From Cellvibrionaceae bacterium AOL6 (GTDB lineage: Bacteria > Pseudomonadota > Gammaproteobacteria > Pseudomonadales > Cellvibrionaceae): a stretch of 64,000 nucleotides of DNA. The notes below the pieces were generated by a model. The model saw only the letters and a program-made list of their open reading frames with translations, was not told where the DNA came from and did no database searches. Where the stretch lies: positions 124,001 to 188,000 of the forward strand of contig NOXC01000002.1 of assembly GCA_003265435.1 (NCBI GenBank). Direction: 5' to 3'. The position numbers were made by a program, and so were the translations under genes. Of this stretch, positions 59,272 to 64,000 are shown piece by piece. Within the stretch, counting starts at the first letter, position 1. Every line of letters starts with the position of its first letter.

Positions 59272-59495
59272 CACCATGGAAGTTGCAAGGACGCCGGATG
59301 GTTTAAGGATAGACCGAAAGGAAGCCCCTAAAGGAATGCGCCATAGATGATTGTCGACCATTGAAGGTCAATGGATGCGCCCCCCACTTAATCTCAGCGA
59401 TTAAGTGGCTGGTGGCCCCGCAGTAAAGCCCCCTCCTCCCGTTACCCACGTTAATCCCGTATCGCGTCCCACTTTCTGATCGATGCGCCTTTTTT
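59272..59495 (+). ncRNA. Candidate CsrB/RsmY-type regulatory sRNA
   Basis: No protein gene fits 58980-59710. GGA triplets at 59278, 59289, 59296, 59307, 59320, 59333 and 59373 come in contexts such as AAGGAU, AUGGAUG and AAGGAA. Their even spacing, mostly 7-13 bases, is how CsrB/RsmY sponges present sites to CsrA/RsmA. A CCATTGA-AGG-TCAATGG hairpin (59358-59374) and a perfect 10-bp stem (59384-59408) follow. The 3' end is uncertain; a six-pair stem with one wobble plus T6 (59490-59495) could be the terminator. A UvrY-type box lies upstream at 59179-59196. The alternative is a CsrA-bound leader of pfkA, which starts 215 bases later. Confidence 0.55.
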
Positions 59496-59710
59496 CGTTT
59501 GCCATTCACGCAACGCGCTGACGCCCTTTCGCCTTTTTCTGCTAAAATCGCGTCTCTCGCAAGGCGAACCATAGGCACCCGGCAGTTTCGAATCGGAGAG
59601 ATTCACTGGCGGCGTCACGCAGGGCACAATAATAATCCCGCCCAGTGCCATCAGACACACCTGCAGCCATCGCCTTCGACACAACGAAAACCATGACGGG
59701 ACAAGAAGTA

Positions 59711-60673
59711 ATGATCAAAAAAATTGGCGTTTTAACCAGTGGTGGTGATGCTCCGGGCATGAATGCGGCCGTACGTGCCGTGGTCCGCACCGGCTTGTAC
59801 CACGACCTCGAGGTATTCGGCATCTACAACGGCTACTACGGCCTCTATCACGATGAAATCAAACCGCTGAACCGACGCTCCGTGGCCGAAACGGTCAACC
59901 GTGGCGGCACCTTCCTTGGGTCGGCCCGCTTCCCAGAGTTCAAACAGGAAGAAGTACGCCGGGAAGCCATCAAAAATCTGGAAAAGCACGGTATTGAAGC
60001 GCTGGTAGTCGTCGGTGGTGATGGCTCCTACATGGGCGCCAAGAGCCTGACCGAAATGGGCTTTCCCTGTATTGGCCTGCCCGGCACCATCGACAACGAC
60101 GTCGCCGGGACCGACTACACCATTGGCTTTTTTACCGCACTGAACACGGTGCTGGATGCCATTGATCGCCTGCGCGACACGTCCAGCTCTCACAAGCGCA
60201 TTTCAGTGGTCGAAATCATGGGCCGTCACTGCGGCGATCTGACCATTGCGGCGGCAGTGTGCAGCGGCGCTGAATTCGCCATCATTCCCGAAGTCGAATA
60301 CAACGAAACACAGCTGCTTGCCGACCTCGAAGACCATGTTAAAGATGGCAAGAAGCACGCAATTATTTGTGTGACCGAGAAGATCTGCGATGTGAACGCC
60401 CTGGCGGAGAAGATCGAGGCGGTAACGGAGCTGGAGACGCGAGCAACGATTCTCGGTCATATTCAGCGAGGCGGCGCACCAACGGCCTTCGATCGCATGC
60501 TCGCGAGTCGGATGGGTGCGTATGCGGTAAAACTGCTTATGCAAGGCCACGGCGGCCGCTGCATTGGGATTCAAGCGAACAAACTGGTCCACCACGACAT
60601 CATTGATGCCTTGGAAAACATGACACGTCCGTTCAACCCCCACCTGCTTGAACTCTGCCACAAGCTGTCATAA
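59711..60673 (+). CDS. pfkA: ATP-dependent 6-phosphofructokinase
   Basis: Phosphorylates fructose 6-phosphate in glycolysis. 320 residues, E. coli PfkA-like throughout: [25 protein letters not shown] at residues 102-106 (the Gly after GGD fits ATP rather than pyrophosphate use), PGTIDND with catalytic Asp128, MGRHCGDLT, and a C-terminal [15 protein letters not shown] 59711 is preceded by ACAAGAAG; the frame opens upstream at 59645. No operon partner. Confidence 0.96.
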   Translation: MIKKIGVLTSGGDAPGMNAAVRAVVRTGLYHDLEVFGIYNGYYGLYHDEIKPLNRRSVAETVNRGGTFLGSARFPEFKQEEVRREAIKNLEKHGIEALVVVGGDGSYMGAKSLTEMGFPCIGLPGTIDNDVAGTDYTIGFFTALNTVLDAIDRLRDTSSSHKRISVVEIMGRHCGDLTIAAAVCSGAEFAIIPEVEYNETQLLADLEDHVKDGKKHAIICVTEKICDVNALAEKIEAVTELETRATILGHIQRGGAPTAFDRMLASRMGAYAVKLLMQGHGGRCIGIQANKLVHHDIIDALENMTRPFNPHLLELCHKLS

Positions 60674-60751
60674 GACACACTTTGCAGGCCCCGCGGTGAT
60701 TTGGGGCTCAGGTCGGGACGGCCCCAAGGGGCCACCCCTTCCCTTCGATCG

Positions 60752-60769
60752 GCCGCTGAACCCAGCGGC
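60752..60769 (-). terminator. Hairpin downstream of the cold-shock gene
   Basis: GCCGCTG, loop of four, CAGCGGC: seven perfect pairs just after the stop of the cold-shock gene. No T tract, so assignment is by position only. Confidence 0.4.
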
Positions 60770-60784
60770 TGACCTTAAGTCAAC

Positions 60785-60994
60785 TTACAGAGCGACGATG
60801 TTCTCTGCTTGAGGACCTTTCTTACCATCAGTGATGGTGAACTCAACTTGCTGACCTTCGGCCAGGGTTTTGAAGCCTGTACCTTGGATCGCGCTGAAGT
60901 GAGCGAAAACGTCCGGGCCGGACTGCTGCTCGATGAAGCCGAAGCCTTTTGACTCGTTAAACCATTTTACGGTGCCGGTTACTCTATCTGACAT
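60785..60994 (-). CDS. CspA-family cold-shock protein
   Basis: 69 residues forming an OB-fold that binds single-stranded RNA and DNA. RNP1 KGFGFI at residues 16-21 and RNP2 VFAHF at 29-33 are intact. The gene has about 230 bases of upstream sequence before the next gene, room for the long leader often seen in cold-shock mRNAs. Which paralogue it is cannot be decided. Confidence 0.95.
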   Translation of the reverse strand: MSDRVTGTVKWFNESKGFGFIEQQSGPDVFAHFSAIQGTGFKTLAEGQQVEFTITDGKKGPQAENIVAL

Positions 60995-61224
60995 GAGTAG
61001 TTCCTACTAACTTTCAATTTGGAAAATTGCCCAATCCAGGGCGGTTTGGCATGAAGTGGTTTATTACTTACTTACTACAGGCGAGTTACTGAGAACAGCG
61101 GAACTTCGAATCTTGCAGAGATAAATAGATAAGCCGAACTTACAAGCTGATTCAAAGTATATACCCCTTAAATGACCGGGAAAAGACATTTTTTATACAG
61201 TCAAGCGCCAATAGAAAAACAATC

Positions 61225-61626
61225 TCAATAATCCACTCGCCCGCGCATCGACTTGGTTTGCCCACGCCGCGTCTTACTATCGAGACGCTTGCGCTGGGAA
61301 CTGCGGGTCGGACGAGTCGCTCTGCGCACCGGGGGTCGGTAAGACGCACTTCGGATCAGCGCATCAAGGCGCTCTAATGCGTCAACGCGGTTCGCCTCCT
61401 GAGTGCGGAAACGCTGCGCCTTGATCGTCAACACGCCATCCTTACTCAGGCGCTGATCGCGCATGCCCAGCAGTTGCTCTTTCAGACTGTCCGCCAAACT
61501 GGAGGCCCGAATATCGAAGCGCAGATGAATCGCGGAGGAGACTTTGTTGACGTTCTGACCGCCCGCACCCTGCGCACGTACGGCATGCCACTCAATGTCA
61601 TTATCATCAAAAATATAGGTCTGCAC
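61225..61626 (-). CDS. arfB: Alternative ribosome-rescue factor ArfB (YaeJ-like)
   Basis: Peptidyl-tRNA hydrolase that frees stalled ribosomes. 133 residues. GGQ motif at residues 22-24 (AQGAGGQNVNKVSSAIHLRFD); a basic C-terminal tail (KRLDSKTRRGQTKSMRGRVDY) that would insert in the mRNA tunnel. GTG start at 61626 with GAAGGTGA upstream. Follows dbpA in the same direction. Confidence 0.93.
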   Translation of the reverse strand: MQTYIFDDNDIEWHAVRAQGAGGQNVNKVSSAIHLRFDIRASSLADSLKEQLLGMRDQRLSKDGVLTIKAQRFRTQEANRVDALERLDALIRSASYRPPVRRATRPTRSSQRKRLDSKTRRGQTKSMRGRVDY

Positions 61627-61651
61627 TTTGATTCACCTTCTTTAGCGCGCG

Positions 61652-63031
61652 CTAACGCTTGACGATGCGCGCTTTAAATTGTCGCCCTTTCATGCGCTGC
61701 GTCTGCAATGTGTGCAGAGCGCTTTTCGACACCGCGCGATCCACCGCGACGAATGCACTTGTCGGCCCTACCTGAATCTTGCCGACGGCCTTGCCATCCA
61801 GCCCACCGACGCCCGTTAAAGCCCCCAGAATATCACCGGGTCGCAATTTCTGACGCTTGCCGCCATCGATCTGCAAACAGTCTCGAGGTGGCGGCGCCGG
61901 ACGGGACGCTGGCGCTGACTCAGGCGGCACCGTGTGCAGCGTTAATTCGGCCTCGTCGTACCAAAAGCGCACGCGCTCTTCTTCCCTACTGTCGCAGAGG
62001 GTCAAGGCTCGGCCCGATTTGCCGGCGCGGCCCGTGCGCCCAATGCGATGGGTGTGCACTTCGCGGTCTTTTGCCACACGATAATTCACCACCAACTCCA
62101 CATGATCTACATCCAGACCTCGCGCGGCCACATCCGTGGCAATCAGCAAGGTCAAGCACTCCCCCGCAAAACGGATCAAGGTGCGGTCCCGATCTTTCTG
62201 CACCATATCACCATGCAGGGCGGCCACGCTGAATCCGGCTTGATGCAGGCTGGAACTCAGCGCCTTACACTCTTCCCGTGTCGAGCAGAAAATGACGGCG
62301 GACCGCGCTTGTTCCTGGCGCAATAGCGTAATCAGAGCCTGCTCGCGCTGATCGTGCCGCACGCTGAAAAAGCGCTGTTCGATGTCCGGCTCACTGACCT
62401 CAGATTGGATATCCAATACCAACGCGTCGTTCAGCGTCGAGGTCGCGAGCGCCTTTACACTGTCGCTGTAGGTTGCACTAAAGAGCAGGCTTTGACGCTT
62501 CGACGGCAAGGCTTCACGAATGGCTTCAAGCTCGTCCTGAAAGCCCATATCGAGCATGCGATCGGCTTCGTCGAGCACGAAAAATTTCAGGGAGGAAAAA
62601 TCGAGCCGCCCTTTACGCAGATGGTCTCCAACGCGCCCAGGCGTGCCGACAATAAAGTGAGCACCGTGTTCGAGCGAGCCAATTTGAGGCCCTATCGGGG
62701 CGCCGCCGCACAAGGTAAGCACTTTGACGTTATGAATCCCGCGTGCCAGACGACGCAGCTCCACCGCAACCTGATCAGCCAGTTCGCGTGTGGGGCACAG
62801 CACCAAGCCCTGAATGCAGAAGCGCTCAACGTCGAAACCTTGCAAAATACCCAGGCTGAATGCCAAGGTTTTGCCAGACCCGGTTTGGGCCTGCACGATC
62901 AAATCGCGTCCGTCGAGCAGCGGCGGCAAGGCTTCGGCCTGAACGGGCGTGGGCCGCTCAAAACCGAGAGAGGACAGGGTGCGCTGTAACGCGGGCGCCA
63001 ATGCCAGCGCATCAAAGGTTGTGAGAGCCAC
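61652..63031 (-). CDS. dbpA: ATP-dependent RNA helicase DbpA
   Basis: DEAD-box helicase that acts on 23S rRNA during large-subunit assembly. About 459 residues. Q-motif FERPTPVQAEALPPLL; Walker A AQTGSGKT; DEAD in VLDEADRMLDMGF; SAT motif in FSATYSD; HRIGRTGRAGKSG; and a C-terminal RNA-binding domain (GDILGALTGVGGLDGKAVGKIQVGPTSAFVAVDRAV). GTG 63031 is preferred because GGAGG precedes it; ATG 63085, with a GGGGGAAAG site, is an alternative 18 residues upstream. Confidence 0.95.
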   Translation of the reverse strand: MALTTFDALALAPALQRTLSSLGFERPTPVQAEALPPLLDGRDLIVQAQTGSGKTLAFSLGILQGFDVERFCIQGLVLCPTRELADQVAVELRRLARGIHNVKVLTLCGGAPIGPQIGSLEHGAHFIVGTPGRVGDHLRKGRLDFSSLKFFVLDEADRMLDMGFQDELEAIREALPSKRQSLLFSATYSDSVKALATSTLNDALVLDIQSEVSEPDIEQRFFSVRHDQREQALITLLRQEQARSAVIFCSTREECKALSSSLHQAGFSVAALHGDMVQKDRDRTLIRFAGECLTLLIATDVAARGLDVDHVELVVNYRVAKDREVHTHRIGRTGRAGKSGRALTLCDSREEERVRFWYDEAELTLHTVPPESAPASRPAPPPRDCLQIDGGKRQKLRPGDILGALTGVGGLDGKAVGKIQVGPTSAFVAVDRAVSKSALHTLQTQRMKGRQFKARIVKR

Positions 63032-63188
63032 ACGGCCTCCAAAGTTAAAAACCGCTATTCTAGGGCCTGTTGACACTAATTTCATGTGCGCTTTCCCCCA
63101 GTCACGCGTTTGAATTTCGCGCCAAGTCGCTTAGACTAATCGCTGACCAACTTCTGCCTGCTTGCGGGCATCGATGGAACGCGCAGTT

Positions 63189-64000
63189 ATGCCCGCTTTC
63201 GACTCCAGTTACGGTGAAACTCTGGACAGCCTGTTATCGGTGACGGCGCCCCCTCGCCCGGCCGACTTCGACAGCTTCTGGCGCGCGCGGTATGAACGCT
63301 GCATGCAGATCTCATCGCTGCCTACTCTCCAGCACAGTGGTCGGCGCGTTCAAGAACACGAGCTGTTCGACTTGAGCTATCGCAGCACCGACAATGTCAC
63401 GATAGGCGGTTGGGCGCTTATTCCCGGGCGCCACCCCGTACAGCGAGTTATCATCGTGGGCCATGGCTACGGCGGCGCCAGCGAACCCACTGAGGTGCTG
63501 CCGCTGGCGGGCACCGCGTTTCTCTTCCCCTGCTTTCGCGGTTTGAGCCGCAGCCGCCTGCCGGGTGTGCCGGAAGACCCCAATTATCACGTGCTGTACC
63601 ACATCGATGATCGCCATCGCTACGTGCTCGGCGGCTGCGTCGACGACTTATGGCAGGCCATCAGCGCGGCACAGGTACTCTTCCCGGCCGCACGGCATCG
63701 TATTGGTGTGATGGGCATCAGCTTTTCAGGGGGCATCAGCATGCTGGCCACGCCGTGGGATCAGCGCATTCAACGTGTGCATGTGCAGGTGCCGAGTTTC
63801 GGGCATCACCCGCGACGCCTTGAAATTCCGACTCACGGCAGCGCCCACGCCGTGCAGAACTTTTACAAGCGCCACCCTCAAATTCTTGAAATATTGATGT
63901 ATTACGATGCAGCAGTGGCAGCCTGTAGTATCACACACCCAGTGCATGTCGCACCGGCCCTGGCCGATCCCGTGGTTGCGCCCGCGGGCCAGTTTGCGAT
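63189..64000 (+). CDS. Acetyl-xylan esterase/cephalosporin-C deacetylase (AXE1 family), C-terminus cut
   Basis: Removes acetyl groups from xylan fragments and related esters. Opens with MPAFDSSYGETLDSLL and DFDSFWRARYERC, the family start; oxyanion and core regions IIVGHGYGGASEP and the nucleophile elbow GVMGISFSGGISML. No signal peptide, so cytoplasmic. ATG 63189 fits the family; ATG 63174 is an alternative. The frame is open to base 64000, so the C-terminus, including the catalytic His, lies outside. Confidence 0.85.
   Translation, partial: MPAFDSSYGETLDSLLSVTAPPRPADFDSFWRARYERCMQISSLPTLQHSGRRVQEHELFDLSYRSTDNVTIGGWALIPGRHPVQRVIIVGHGYGGASEPTEVLPLAGTAFLFPCFRGLSRSRLPGVPEDPNYHVLYHIDDRHRYVLGGCVDDLWQAISAAQVLFPAARHRIGVMGISFSGGISMLATPWDQRIQRVHVQVPSFGHHPRRLEIPTHGSAHAVQNFYKRHPQILEILMYYDAAVAACSITHPVHVAPALADPVVAPAGQFA

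Noticed and set aside
1-64000. CRISPR array, tRNA or rRNA genes, integrase or complete insertion sequence
   Set aside because: I saw no regularly spaced direct repeats, cloverleaf-like sequence, rRNA core motif or transposase frame on either strand.

Overview
The window looks like a chromosomal segment of a marine-type gammaproteobacterium of the Pseudomonadales/Cellvibrionales kind. Two blocks support this. dcd, mrp, metG and rsxA-E lie together, and argG, motY, pyrC, rnt and a 2-Cys peroxiredoxin lie together. I recall both arrangements from Pseudomonas and its relatives. guaB-guaA next to xseA, a full ccoNOQP-GHIS set with a perfect FNR/ANR box, and an E. coli-like PfkA fit the same assignment. 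No database search was possible, so the genus is not fixed.

Layout. 1-3164 (-): large multihaem, malectin-containing DUF1592/1588/1585 lipoprotein, cut by the left edge. 3420-3899: DUF1269 membrane protein. 3938-12124: accessory stretch. It holds a decayed arylsulfatase end, an ECF42-type sigma factor with a run of small genes (two VOC proteins, DUF1428, YCII/DGPF, SRPBCC), an AraC regulator divergent from a TTC38-like TPR protein, and a methyltransferase. 12489-15611 (-): guaB-guaA. 15764-16906 (-): OprF-like OmpA porin. 17122-21013 (+): xseA, a CPA2 antiporter and a lone ABC ATPase. 21052-24928 (-): a CsgG-like lipoprotein, dcd, and an mrp gene frameshifted inside its P-loop. 25172-34085 (+): metG, then rsxABC, mscS, rsxDGE. 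34122-38325 (-): two tandem S9 peptidases. 38660-41068 (+): persulfide/sulfite detoxification operon (BigR-like ArsR, rhodanese, TauE, MBL dioxygenase). 41053-50036 (-): gloA and the cbb3 oxidase operon. 50274-51509 (-): argG. 51794-55454 (+): DUF3857/transglutaminase protein and TPR lipoprotein. 55484-56437 (-): motY. 56599-58306 (+): pyrC-rnt. 58377-58979 (-): peroxiredoxin. 59179-59495: candidate CsrB/RsmY-type sRNA. 59711-60673 (+): pfkA. 60785-63031 (-): cspA-like gene, arfB, dbpA. 63189-64000 (+): acetyl-xylan esterase, cut by the right edge.

How the genes work together. The rsx complex (electron transfer to the SoxR system, or Rnf-type ion pumping) and the cbb3 oxidase with its copper-loading factors form the redox core. 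The bigR-type operon clears persulfide and exports sulfite. The sigma-factor cluster has two promoters that match my recollection of the ECF42 consensus, so it is probably a self-contained regulon of unknown job.

Most notable findings: the GGA-rich sRNA preceded by a near-perfect UvrY/GacA box; the ECF42 regulon with two TGTCGA-N17-CGAC promoters; two homopolymer frameshifts (mrp and the DUF1592 protein); mscS inside the rsx operon; and a perfect 22-bp inverted repeat between mrp and dcd.
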